From Dipteris shenzhenensis (taxonomy: Eukaryota > Polypodiophyta > Polypodiopsida > Gleicheniales), in NCBI GenBank assembly GCA_047967505.1, contig CM106538.1: a stretch of DNA of 64,000 nucleotides. One strand, written 5' to 3'. The notes under the pieces were generated by a model that was not told the DNA's origin, did not search any database, and was given only the letters and a program-made list of their open reading frames with translations. The translations under genes were made by a program, and so were the position numbers. The number at the start of each line of letters is the position of its first letter. The stretch's first letter is position 1. This document shows positions 50,227-62,400 of this stretch, piece by piece.

Positions 50227-50265
<39 letters not shown>

Positions 50266-50270
50266 CACGC
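50227..50270. repeat. (CA)n spacer between LINE-B1 and LINE-G
   Basis: 34 bp of pure CA repeats followed by AAAAACACGC and the T7 end of LINE-G. Confidence 0.95.
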
Positions 50271-51300
50271 TTTTTTTAGTGAAAATTTCGTTGCTTTAGA
50301 TTAGAAGAGCTTCCCAAAAAGGGAAAGGTGGACAGTACAACAACATAAAATCTCAGTATAAGAAAGATATACATCAGAATCTATGAAGTGAGTTTGTAGA
50401 AATCAAAGAGAGATTGCTGCAAAGATCTGCGGAAGAAAAAGAAAGTGGATAACTGAGGATCACCAAAGACCCTATGATTGCGATCTATCCATAGAGTCCA
50501 GAGCGGCTAGTATCTAACCCAAGTAAAAAACAAATCAAACTCCGGTCGCCGTGGATGAATGCCAAAGAGCCAAAATAATTTTCCAAAAACAACATTTGGA
50601 AAGCGAGCTCTCAGATTTTGTTCAATAATACCCAGCAAATCACGAGCATGCAGACAAAGCCAGAAGATATGGAGCAGAGATTCCTGCGGAGCATGACATC
50701 GTTGACAAACAACGAGAGCAATATGTCTGCGTGCCATAAGCTGCCCAGACGGGAAAACTCCCAACAAAAATCGCCACAAGAGAATCTGTTGCGGAAGAGG
50801 AACTTTGGAATCCCAAATATAGCGTAGTCTCTTCCGCCACCACTTTGCAAGTCGATGCATATGCCAAATCTGATTTGCTCGGTCTGAAGCCCAAGGTGAA
50901 GGCAACCGAACTATATACAATGCCGGTACCGTAATATGACACAATTTCAGCGGACGAAATGTGGACACAGAAGGCTGAATAGTGCAGTCCTGAAGCCTGT
51001 CTTCAATCTTCCAAGGAACCGGCAGAAAAAGCTGAAGTATAGAATCAATGATATGTCACAAAGGAAGATAATGCATCCCCAGACGATATTTTGCAGCTGC
51101 CAAAGGAAAAGAAAGAAGAGTACCATCATCATGGATGACATTTGCCACCGAATAAATACCTTTGAAAGTGAGAAAATAGGAGCGTCTAGGCTCTTGCACT
51201 GCAAGAGGCGGATCAAAAGCTCTAGACCAATGTATGCTTTCAGCTCTCAAAGAGTATCCTATGCCATTCCAAATGGGAGAGAATGTGCTTCCAATCCAAC
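50271..51300 (-). mobile_element. LINE-G, short 5'-truncated L1-like element
   Basis: A 1.03-kb minus-strand fragment of a family close to LINE-A. The T7 run at 50,271-50,277 is the 3' end. The translation gives AESIHWSRAFDPPLAVQEPR, YFLTFKGIYSVANVIHDDGT, then in another frame RLPSPWASDRANQIWHMHRL and the zinc finger CQRCHAPQESLLHIFWLCLH (C-X2-C-X7-H-X4-C). There are frameshifts between the blocks. It is truncated at about 51,300 within ORF2, where a CA-rich spacer begins. Confidence 0.9.
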
Positions 51301-51332
51301 ACACACGCACACATGCGCGTGCGCACCCACAC
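51301..51332. repeat. CA/GCGC-rich spacer between LINE-G and LINE-H
   Basis: A mixed ACACAC, GCAC and GCGCGT stretch of 32 bp, then the T9 end of LINE-H at 51,333. It is a diverged version of the CA spacer at the other joints. Confidence 0.85.
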
Positions 51333-54300
51333 TTTTTTTTTGGGGTAAATCCAGTGCAGTATATTTATATTCTCATAAACTTACAAGATGGGAAGTCTCC
51401 AAAATAGAGAGTATCCCAGAGATCAGAAACATAAAAAGAAAAGCTCTATGCAAGAAGCATGTATATCACCCTCATGGCAGGCATCATATAAGGATTGCTG
51501 CAATGAGGCTCGGAAAGATTCATATGACCTATGAATCTGCCGACCCATGTATGCCCAATTATGCTCACTCCAGATTGTCCAAAGAGCCCAATATCTCACC
51601 CATGAGAGAAATAGTGAGTATTGAGACAAAGACCGCATAAATCTGCCAAATAACCAAAAATGTTTCCCAAATCTGTGACTCGGGAAACGGAGCCGAAGAT
51701 GACCTCAAATTCTCCCAAGGAGGTTCCTGGAACCCGGGCAGTGCCAAACCAAATGAGGGACAGTCTCTGAAGGAGCTTGACATCGTAAACATGTGGATGG
51801 TGCAATGTGACGTTTGGCAAGTGTGATTCCCACTGACAATGTGCCTGTCATGCATCTCCAAAGAAAAAGTCTGTGTTTCAAAGGCATTTTACACTTCTAG
51901 AAGATGCGGAGATTCTTCCGCCACCATGAGAGGGGCTTTCTGATATGCCACAGAGTATTAGCATATTGCTGAATCCATGGAGCTGGCTGAAGAAGCCTGT
52001 AGGCTTTGATGGAGGTCAAAGCAGGCAGAGGAACATGATGAGAGCATGTAGCAGAGGGTTGCAATGGCCAATCCATAAGCTTGTCTGTGCCAGCCACAGG
52101 AGGAACAGGTAGAAAAGGATGTAACAAATCAGCAATTTTCTTCCATATTGACCTATGATGCATTCCCAATGCATAGGAAGCAGTGGCCTGAGGAAAAGAT
52201 AAGACATAGCCCCGATCATCTACCACATCATTGATGTATCTAATTCCCAATTTCATGAGATTATATGCCCGAACTGGTTCCTGTAAAGCAAGTGGAATGT
52301 CAAAGATGGCACTCCAATGAATACTTTCTTTTCTCATTGAATTTGTCCCCGAGCAATTATCGGGAGCTCATTTGACCTTAGAAAGTACCTGTTTCCAATC
52401 AAGTATTAGAGCAGTAGAGAAAGGACAGCCAGGTATCTTCCCTACAAATCTCCCAATGACAACCTCCCAAGGATTAGTAGTCCAATGGCCATAAGCAGAT
52501 GTCATCATGTTGACACACATGGATGTTATCATACAAGTCCACGGCTGTTGTTGACGGAAGAAAGTATGGAGCATAGTAACCTTCCTTGCTAGTACATGAT
52601 ATCTTATATTGAGAACATTCAGTCCACCATGCATCCTTGGAGAGCACACCATTTCCATCTTCATCAGTCTCAATGCTTTGACAGCAGTTTTTGTCCTCCC
52701 TAACAGCTCCATAGCTTGAGACATAAAGGCCGAAATATCTCTGGAGGACCAATGTAGCAAAGGCAAAAAAAACTGAACATAGGACATTACGATAGACTGT
52801 ACTATTCTGAGCTTGACATGAAGTGGCCAAGTAGAGATTTTCCAATATTCCAGTTTATGTTGAAGTCTTTGGAAGATCCATTTTAATTGTTGCTTCCTGG
52901 TGATATGCCATCCTATAGGATATTCCAAATGCCCGACGACATCTTTGGAATGGACTACTTGACCTGGCCAGAGGATAGAATGCCAGTCACATTGTTTCAT
53001 GGGGAGCAATTTAGATTTGTCAAAATTAACATGCAATCCCGCTGCTGATCCATACAATGATAGTGTGGTCATAAGCATGTGAACTTCCCAAGGAGAGTTC
53101 TGTGGCATAAAGAAGGAATCATCAGCATATGCTTGTGCCAAAAAAGATGCAGCCCCAGGGATTTTAAGACCAATCATCTGTCCTGTGTTTGTAAGATGAT
53201 CAAGATACATCAAGAGGGGATGGGTCGCAATGGCATAGAAGAGAGCACTAAGAGGGCTGTTCTGTCTAACTGATCTAGCCAATGTCTATGACCGAGATAG
53301 ATGACCCCCAAGAATGCACTGAGAAGTAGAGCCAGAATAAAGCCAATAAATAGCATTTGCTATCTTGGGACCAAAGCCCAACTTTGTCATGATTTGAGAG
53401 ATAAAGTCCCATTGAACAGTGTCAAATGCCTTAGCAATGTCTACCTGCAATATGAGCACATCTTGATGCGAGTACTTAGCATAATCAATTGCAGTCAATG
53501 CATTGGAGATATTGTCATGGATTTGTCTTCGCGGCACAAACCCATATTGATGAGGATGAAGGCCCGCATTTAGTATCCCGTGAAGCCTATACACAATCAT
53601 TTTGGAAATGAGTTTGTAAACTACAGGCATCAAAGTAATAGGCCTCCAATCTGACATATGGTCACACAGATGTTTTTTGGGCACAAGTTTGATTATGCCA
53701 TGCTTCCAAAGGTGCGGCAAGTGATTTTCTTGCCAGGCAACATTGATCATTTGCAAAAGGACATCTTTCAAATCATCCCAAAAAGAAAGATAAAATTCCA
53801 CCGTAAGGCCATCCCTGCCAGGGGACTTGTATTTGCTGATGTGGGACAATGCATTATCAAGTTCTGTGTCAGTAAAAGGTCTCTCCAATGTAAGTGCATC
53901 ATCCATTTCCACTATCTCAGAAACATATTGAAGAAATTCAGTCCTCGCATCAGTCATTTGATGTGATGGGGAACCAGGAGCAGAGAACAATTTCTGAAAA
54001 TAATTTTGGCATTCATCTTGGAGATCAGAGAAAGAGTTCGTCCAAGAGCCATCCAGCTTCCTTACCCTTAGACATGAGTTTTTCTTTCGAGTAGCATGCA
54101 GGCCCTGGAAGAAGGCTTTTGATGAACAGCCCTTATCCATGAGGGGCTATATTCTTGCTCTAATCTGCCATTTGTGCAATTTCCGCTCATCATTATCAGT
54201 CAGTTTGATCCGAGCATGTGAAAGGGAATCATTTTCTGATTCAGAGAGAGGCCTTAAATGTGAATATTCAGTCAATTGTTGTGCTGTCCTTTTTGCCCAT

Positions 54301-55073
54301 TTAACCTCATTCCTCCATTTAGTCATATACCAGTTTCCATACTCCCTAATGACATTCTGTATACGAGAGACAAAACTGTCCCAAGCATAATCCATGTCCT
54401 CCTGGGCATGCAAAGGCAAGGGATGAATTGCAGATCTGATCATTTGCTGAAAATATTGATGTCGGAGATAAGCCTGATTAACATGCAGTAATCTACGGGA
54501 AAGAGGTGGCAAATCATCCAGTGGCATACCAAGTTGCAGATTTATCCATAATGGGGCATGATCTGACAAGCGCAATGAGAAATCTATGAAGAGATCAGGG
54601 CTAAAATCTGCATATTGTTGTGGATAAAACAAATACCATCTGTCAAGGCTTGCCCAGTATGCAGTAAATGCATTATGATGAAATGTATAACCAGGCACTG
54701 ACCCTTGGAGAAGCAGCCATAAATCTTCAGCCTGCACAGAAAGAAGCATGCTATCCCATTTCTGCCGTTCCAATGATAGCATATGAGATCTTGAAGTGGT
54801 GTTATCTCTCGGCAGAGGGGAATTATTAAAATCTCCACAGATAAATGCATTAGATCTCCATGGGTATTTGCTTAAAGAATCCCATAAGGAAGCCCTCACG
54901 GCAGAGGTCTGGGAGGCATAGACTGATGCAAACTCAAGAATATCACCATTGACATTACATTGTATGACCATCCCTATGCCACTGCTATCATTGAATGCTA
55001 ACTGAGGCTCCAGCTCATGTCTAACCATTATGCATACACCTGAGTAGGTAGTAGTACCAGCATAATAAATATC
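51333..55073 (-). mobile_element. LINE-H, 5'-truncated L1-like element
   Basis: A 3.74-kb minus-strand element of a family related to LINE-B; its 3' UTR shares GATGGGAAGTCTCC with LINE-B2. The 3' end is the T9 run at 51,333-51,341. It is truncated inside the endonuclease domain at about 55,073, next to CACACA and the T10 end of LINE-A2. Confidence 0.92.
51423..55073 (-). pseudogene. LINE-H ORF2, N-terminally truncated and broken
   Basis: Blocks in order: 55,073-54,147 with endonuclease motifs YYAGTTTYSGV, FASVYASQ, CGDFNNSP and LDRWY, and the linker; 54,140-53,286 with RT N-terminal YKSPGRDGLTVEFYLSFWDD, DWRPITLMPVVYKL, GFVPRRQIHDNISN and QVDIAKAFDTVQWDF; 53,282-52,368 with RT catalytic YADDSFF; 52,337-51,897; and the zinc finger CLRCQAPSETVPHLVWHC at 51,887-51,705. 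Single stops separate several blocks in the same frame: TAG at the R-I-stop-P-L-M junction (about 54,145) and TAG in place of a conserved Trp after LSRS (about 53,285). It lacks the first roughly 45 residues of the endonuclease. Confidence 0.92.
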
Positions 55074-55133
55074 ACACACTTTTTTTTTTGTGGGAAGAAC
55101 TCTTTTATTGCTGTAAAATAATTACATTCATAG

Positions 55134-58100
55134 TTACTTCAAAAACGAAGTAGCTACTACTCGACTAAAGATCTTAGTATAAGCTGTATACACATCTTGA
55201 TCAATCAAACGAGTCTGAAAACAATCGTAGAATGATTGTTGCAGAGAGCGTTTGAAAAAAAGAAAGGATGAAAATAGTGGATCACCAAAGACTCTATGAT
55301 TTCTGTCCATCCATAAAGTCCATAGGATACAATAGCGCACCCATACAAAAAATAAATCAAAACCCTGTCTCTGTGGATGAAAATCAAACAACCAAAAAAA
55401 TCTGCTAAAAGTAACAGTAGGAAATCGTTGTCGAAGCCTCTGTCTGATGAGAGCAATGAGATCAGAAGTATTTGGACAGAACCAAAAAATGTGAAGCACT
55501 GATTCAATAGAGTGCTGGCATCTGTGACTAACAGCTGAAGCAATATGTCTGTGTGCGAGTAACTGTCCTGATGGAAAAATGCCAAGGAGAACTCGCCATA
55601 GGAAAAGCTGTTGTCGAAGAGGGACTTTGTAATGCCAAAGGAGACGCAGCCTTTTTCTACACCACTTCATTGAACGATCCATATGCCAAACAGTATTTGC
55701 TCTGTGGGAAATCCAAGGTGGAGGTAATAAGACTTTATACAGTGATGACACTGTGATATGTGAGAGCTTCAAAGGACGGGCGTATAAGGAAGGAGAGCGT
55801 AAAATCCAATCCTCAAGCCGATTCTGAAGTTCCAAATGAGGTACCGGCAAGTACGGTTGGAGCATTGCTGAAATTTTATGCCATAAAGGACGATAATGAG
55901 CTCCCAAGCCATATTTGCGAGCAGCCATAGAAAATGTTAAAATTGTGCCATCATCCTGAAGTACATCCGCCACAGATGAAATGCCTTTGAAGGAGAGAAA
56001 ATAAGAACGTCGGGGTTCTTGTATGGCCAAAGGAGGGTGGAATACTTTAGACCAAAAAATATTCTCTACCCTCAAAGAGTTGCCCGAGAGAGAGTCCCTG
56101 CCACGCCATTCCAAGTGGGATAGAATGTGTTTCCAATCAAGAAGCAGACGAGAGACAAAAGGGCAGCCTCTGATCTTGCCTTGGATAGAGCCAAATAAAA
56201 AATCCCACTGAGTAGGCTGCCAATTCCCAAAGGCAGATATATGAAGATGTAATAAGAGAGAGCGGATCACGAAAGCCCAAGGCGGATCTCCTTGCATAAA
56301 CTGTATCATCATTTTCCCTCTGTGAGCAAGTAAATGCATTTGAATATTGAGAATGTTCAGACCCCCGTGCATCTTTGGAGAACAGAGACGATGCATAGAG
56401 AGTAATCTGAGACTTTTCTTGCCATGTTTTGAACGCCAGGAAATTTCCATGATAGCTGACATAAATGAAACCAGATCTGCCTTAGTGAACATAGTGAGAG
56501 GCATATAAAATTGTATGTATGCTATCAAAATGGATTGTGTAATTCGCAAATGAACATGTAATGGCCAAGTTGCAAGCTTCCAATATTCAAGTTTTGCCCT
56601 TAACTTTACTAGCACCCAATCAGTTTGTTCTGAACGGGTGAGTCCCCAGCCCAGAGGCTGACCAAGATGTCGAATGAATTGAGAAGCGGGGACAATTTCC
56701 CCAGGCCACAGAAGGTTGTGCCATTCCTGTGCATGTAACGGCAGCAATTTTGATTTCTGAAAATTTACCCGAAGGCCAGCAGCCAATCCATATGTAGAAA
56801 GAGCATGCATAATCATGGACAGATCAGCCCGAGTATTTTTTGGAGTAAAGAATGAATCATCAGCATATGCCTGAGCAATCACGCTATGACTGCCAAGAAT
56901 CTCCAAACCGTGCAGCTAGTCAGTGTCCAAGAGGTGATCCAGATATTGAAGCAGTGGATGAGTGGCTATGGCAAAAAGTAAAGCACTCAGGGGACATCCT
57001 TGCCTGACAGAACAAGCAAGAGTCCAGGATGGAGAAATATCTCCTGAAAGTACGTAGGCAGCTTTACTATCTTGATATAGCCAAGTGATGAGTTGCTGCA
57101 TTTTTGTGCCAAAACCCAATGCCTTCATAGTCGATGAAATAAAATCCCACTGAACAGTGTCAAAGGCTTTCGCAATATCAACTTGCAATAACAAAACATC
57201 CTGCTGTGTGTATTTGGCATATTCAATTCCAATGTAGGCATTAGCAATGTTATCTGTGATATGCCTACGCGGGACAAAGCCATATTGAGCAGGATGCAAC
57301 CCATCATGTAAAAACCCCTTTAGCCGATCAACAATCATTTTGGTAGTGACTTTGTAAATTACGGGCATAAGAGTGATAGGTCTCCAATCTGTCAAAGACT
57401 CACAAATTTGTTTTTTGGGAAGGAGTTTAACAAGACCTCTCTTCCATGTGGCCGGCATTTTCTGATTTTGCCACGCAGCATTCACCATATATAGCAATGA
57501 ATGCTTCAAAATAGGCCAATATTCTAGAAAAAACTCGACTGTTAAACCATCCCATCCTGGGGATTTCCATCTGCCACATGATTTGATTGCATTTGACAGT
57601 TCCCTCTCGGTAAAGAGTTCCTCGAATTCCAAAGCTTGAGTAGGGGAAATGATAGGAGAAACATGTTGCAACAGTAAATTTCGTGCAAACAAAATCTGTT
57701 GCGAGGGAGGAGCTGCAGAGCCAAATTGCTGAGAGAAATGATGCACACAAACAGAAGCAAGCTGTGACCGTGAAGTAGTCCATGATCCATCAGACATAAG
57801 CACTCTGCCAATTTCTGTTTTTGATTCTCCTCTGATGTAAACTTTTGAAAAATTCTTTGGAAGAGCAACCTTTATCTGTAAAGGCTCTTTGTCTTGCTCT
57901 AGTCTCCCATTTTGCCAGTTTCCTTTGATCATTTAGTTTAAGACAATGTCTGGCCTGACATAGTGTTGTTTGCTCATGCATGGACAACGAACGATGATGA
58001 CTGAGTTCAGTGAGGTCTTGACAAGTGGATTTGGCCTGAGCAATGGTTTCTCTCAGAGTCTTCATGTAAGACTTGCCATAAGCTCTAATCACAACTTGCA

Positions 58101-58973
58101 TTTTGGAAATAAAAGAATCCCAGGCACCATCAACATGAATATGGCTGCTAGAGGATAGACAATGAGATGCTTCAGTAACCATTGCCTTGAAATCACCATG
58201 TTGCAAATAACTATTGTTTATGATTAGATGTCTCCTTTGTGGCAATCTATCATCTGGCATATTATGAAAAGATAACCGCAACGATAGTGGTGCATGGTCT
58301 GAATGCACAAAGGCATAGTCAATCCACATTTTGCATGTAAAATCCCCATTTTGTTCGGGAGCGACACTATACCATCGATCCAGACGTGCCTTTTAAGCGG
58401 AAAAAGCATTATGTTGAAAAGTGTAGCCCGGTGACAAAGGCTGCAATTCCTTCAGAAGGTCAACCAGATCCAGATGCAAAAGTAGTTGAGACCATGCATG
58501 CCTTTCAGGAGATAACATATGGTCATGTCTGGAGGTGTTGTCTCCCCGTTGTGGAGCATTATTGAAATCCCCACATATGTAGGCATGATATCTCCACGGA
58601 TATTGTTGCATGGCATCCCAAATTGCAGTTCTTTCTCTAGAGGACTGAGGTGCATAAACTGAAGCAAATTCAAACACCTCTCCTCTAATAATGCATTGGA
58701 GAACAAGCCATCTGCCTTTGTTGTCATTTAAAGCAATGACTGGTTGAAGCTCATGTTTGATCAGAAGGACAACCCCTGAGAAAGAGTGCTCCCCAGCATA
58801 GAAAATATCATATCCACAGTAGTGTCCTGTCTTGCCTGCATAAATATGTTGGTTGTGTTCTTGTATTGCCACTATGTCAGGCTGAAATCTGTTGATGTAC
58901 AGCCACACAGCTTTCCATTTCCTACTGTCACACATGCCCTAGACATTGAGTGTAAAACATTTGATGTGAGCAG
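55134..58973 (-). pseudogene. LINE-A2 ORF2, nearly intact with few lesions
   Basis: The reading blocks are 58,935-58,393 (endonuclease: LQ-to-IQEHNQH, FASVYAPQ, CGDFNNAP), 58,329-57,790 (endonuclease end SDHAPLS and linker), 57,932-56,916 (RT with WDGLTVEFFLEYWP, GFVPRRHITDNIAN, QVDIAKAFDTVQWDF, SVRQGCPLS) and 56,906-55,134 (YADDSFF, post-RT, zinc finger at about 55,500-55,550). The start ATG of A1 is GTG here. A TAG at about 58,936 and another at about 56,914 each replace a Gln codon that is CAG in A1. Two frameshifts lie near 58,360 and 57,830. The end is TAA at 55,134, 18 codons past the A1 stop. Confidence 0.92.
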
Positions 58974-59033
58974 TCACATGTACATGTATTTATAGTAATG
59001 TAACAACTATGTACAGCAGCAAAATTTATGAGG

Positions 59034-59308
59034 TCAGCCTTGCATTTCTATCTCAGGGTCGAGGCCTCGCCCCTGAGAAGGAGTAGCCACCTGAGAAGTA
59101 GACAGCAAAGCAGCAACCTCTTCTTCAGGGAAGAGTGTTCTGATGGCTGTTATTGCAGCCCATGTAATCCCAATTCCTATATTTATCTCTGGGGTATTTC
59201 CGCTAGGAGATGCACCATTCCAAGTGCGAGGGGGGTGGAATTCTTGGAGCAGAAATAACTTTTCTTGGACTTTGCCAGCCATCAGTTGGAGGTTGCTGTC
59301 CTTTGGTC
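59034..59308 (-). pseudogene. LINE-A2 ORF1 C-terminal remnant
   Basis: The last 80-odd residues of ORF1, with FPEEEVAALLSTSQVA and the end DPEIEMQG at 59,034. The DUF4283-like region and zinc knuckle are lost by truncation at the LINE-B2 joint. Confidence 0.8.
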
Positions 59309-59422
59309 ACACACACTTTTTTTTTGGTAAAATCCATTGTATTTATATGCTCATAAATTTACAATATGGGAAGTCTCCCACACACTAGCAAAGAACTCCG
59401 AAAGAGAGCCCGATAGAAGAAC

Positions 59423-62400
59423 TCAAAAACAAGTAGAGAACACTTCAAGGCAAGTAGCATCCAAATCCCTTGCAGCAAGACTGTCATGTAAAGACTGCTT
59501 AAGGGACATTCTGAAGAAAATATATGCCTGAGGAAACTGTTGACCCATCCTGGAATGCAGTCTCTGTGTCCAGATGGTCCATAATACCCAAAAGCGAGTC
59601 CAATGAAAGAAAAGGAGTAATGGAGACATCTGAGATGAGCAGCATCCAAACATCCAGAAAAGTTTCCCAAATCTGATAGAAGGGAACCGAAGCCGCAGTA
59701 AATGAGAAACATGAGTGATCAATGTGCGAGAGTGCGGACAAAACCATAATAAGTGAGGAACTGTCTCGCGAGGATGAGAGCAACGGGGGCAGAAAGGAGA
59801 AGCAATGCGGCGAGCTGCCAATTTCACCCCAATGGAAAAGGCTCCCACTATACATCTCCAAAAGAAAAGCCTCTGTTTCAATGGCAATTTGGTTTTCCAG
59901 ATTTTCATGAGACGGGATTGCCACCAAGATAAAGGCCTATCCAAATTCCAAAGAGTGTTGGCATGCTTGTCAATCCATGGCTGTGGAAGAAGAAATCTGT
60001 AAACCTTCGAGGAAGTCAGATTGTGTATCGAAAGTGTATGTGTAGCAGGAGGTATGGAAGTCAAATTCCAATCCATTAATCTGTCTTGTGCAAACAGTGG
60101 AGGAACCGGAACAAATGGCTGCATCATAATTGAAAGTGTTCTCCAAATGGATCTATGATGCAGACCCAAGGAGAATGTCCTGCAAGCTTGTGGAAATGAA
60201 AGTGTATAGCCTTGTTGATCCACAACATCACCAACAAATCTTATGCCCAATTTCATGAGATTATATGCTTTGATAGGTGCCTGTAAAGCGAGAGGCGATG
60301 CAAACACCTTGCTCCAATGGATGCTTTCCAATCGAAAAGAATTGCCATGATGAGAGGAAGCACCTGTCCATTTTGCATATGAAAGAATTCTCTTCCAATC
60401 ATGAAGAAAAGCAGTAGAAACAGGGCAACCAGGAATTTTCCCCTGAAAATTAGATAAAACTGCTTCCCAGTGATCTGTAATCCAATGCCCATATGCATGG
60501 GAAGCCATGTTTCCACACATAGCTGCTAACATAATAGCCCATGGTTGATTTTGCTGAAAAAAATCAGCAATCATAGTGCTCTTTCTTGCCAACATATGAA
60601 CCTGGAGATTGAGAATATTCAGCCCCCCATGAGTCTTGGGTGAACAAATAGACAGCATAGGTAGTAGTCGCAAAGCTTTTTTAAGAGATTTACTTTTCCA
60701 AAATATCTCCATAGCTTGGGACATATAAGAGGCCAAATGCTTGAAAGACCAAGGAAGAAGAGGCAAATAAAATTGCACATATGCCATAATGATGGACTGT
60801 ACTATCCGGAGTCGAACATGTAGAGGCCAAGTGGACAAATGCCAGTATTCCAGCTTCTTATTGATCTTTTGAAGCACCCATTTGAGCTGTTGTTGCGGAG
60901 TAATATTCCAGCCAATGGGATATCCGAGATGTCTGACAATAGTAAAGGAAGAGATAATGTGGCCTGGCCAAAACAGTGCATGCCAATCAGCTTCTTTCAA
61001 AGCTAGAAGTTTTGATTTCTGAAAATTGATATGCAGTCCAGCAGCTATGCCAAAATCATTCAGTGTATGCATCAAACAAGAAAGATCACTTTGAGAATTC
61101 CTTGGCATGAAGAATGAATCATCAGCATAGGCCTGTGCAAGAAAAGACTGTGCCCCTGGAATTTGCAAACCATGAAGCTGTCCTGTATCTGCCAGATAGT
61201 CCATATGCAAGAGTAACGGATGGGTAGCAATGGCATACAGTAAGGAACTAAGAGGGCAACCCTGTCTCACTGAGCGAGTCATAGTCCAGGTTCTTGACAA
61301 CCCACCACCAAGCAAGCACTGTGCGGTGGCATGAGAATAAAGCCAGTAAATGATGTGGACAAGTCGAGAGCCAAATCCCAATTTTTGCATAGTTTGAGAG
61401 ATGAAATCCCAATGGACAGTATCAAAAGCTTTCGCAATGTCTACTTGCAGAATGAGAACATCTTGTTTAGAATATTTGGCATACTCAATCGCAAGCAAGG
61501 CGTTGGAGATATTGTCAGTGATCTGCCTCCTGGGGACAAACCCATACTGCCTAGGATGAAGTCCTGCTTGCAAGAGGAAGCGAACCCTGAGGACAATCAT
61601 TTTAGCAATGAGTTTGTAAATGACAGGCATGAGGGAAATAGGCCGCCAATCAGCCATCGTCTCACACAACCTTTTTTTGGGAATCAATTTTACCAGGCCA
61701 TGTTTCCAGGATGGAGGTAGAGATTGTTCTGCCCAAGCATGATTGATCATTAGAAGGAGAGTAATCTTGAGATCACCCCAAAATGCACGGAAGAATTCAA
61801 CAGTCAGTCCATCCCAACCAGGGGAGCTGCTTTTGCGTAGATGACTCAAAGCATCTTCCAGTTCACTAAGCATAAAAGGCTGCTCCAATGCATGGGCCTG
61901 TTCCCGAGATACTATGGGCTGAACATGCATAAGAAATTGAGACCTGGCTGCATTTACTTGCATCAAATGATCAGGTCGAGAAGAAAGGAGCTGCTGAAAG
62001 TGACTAGAACATTGCAATTCCAAGTCGGATTTGGAAGTGGTCCAGGTGCCATCAGCTTTCTTGATCCTGCAAATATCCTCCTTTCGCCTATCCGCATGGA
62101 GACTTTTAAAAAAGGCTTTGGAGGAGCAGCCCTTATCCAAAAGGGGTTTCATACGAGCTCGGATTTGCCACTTCTTTAATTTGCGAAGATCATTTTGATG
62201 GATGATATGAGCCGCATAAGCACAAGAATCCTGTTCAGAAGAAGTAAGCTGCCTATGAGAACTGATTGCATCCATTTGCTGCTTGTGGGATTGAGCCCAT
62301 TTTATCTTGAGCCGAAGGTTTTCCATGTAACTCCGTCCATAGTCTTGAATAACAGCCTGTAAACGATGAGCAAGGCTGATCCAAGCAAAATCCATATCCT

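Larger units (their letters stand above)
55080..59308 (-). mobile_element. LINE-A2, 5'-truncated L1-like element
   Basis: A 4.2-kb minus-strand copy of the LINE-A family. The 3' end is the T10 run at 55,080-55,089; the element is truncated within the C-terminal coding part of ORF1 at about 59,308. It is very similar to LINE-A1. It is joined to LINE-H by CACACA and to LINE-B2 by CACACACAC. Confidence 0.93.
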
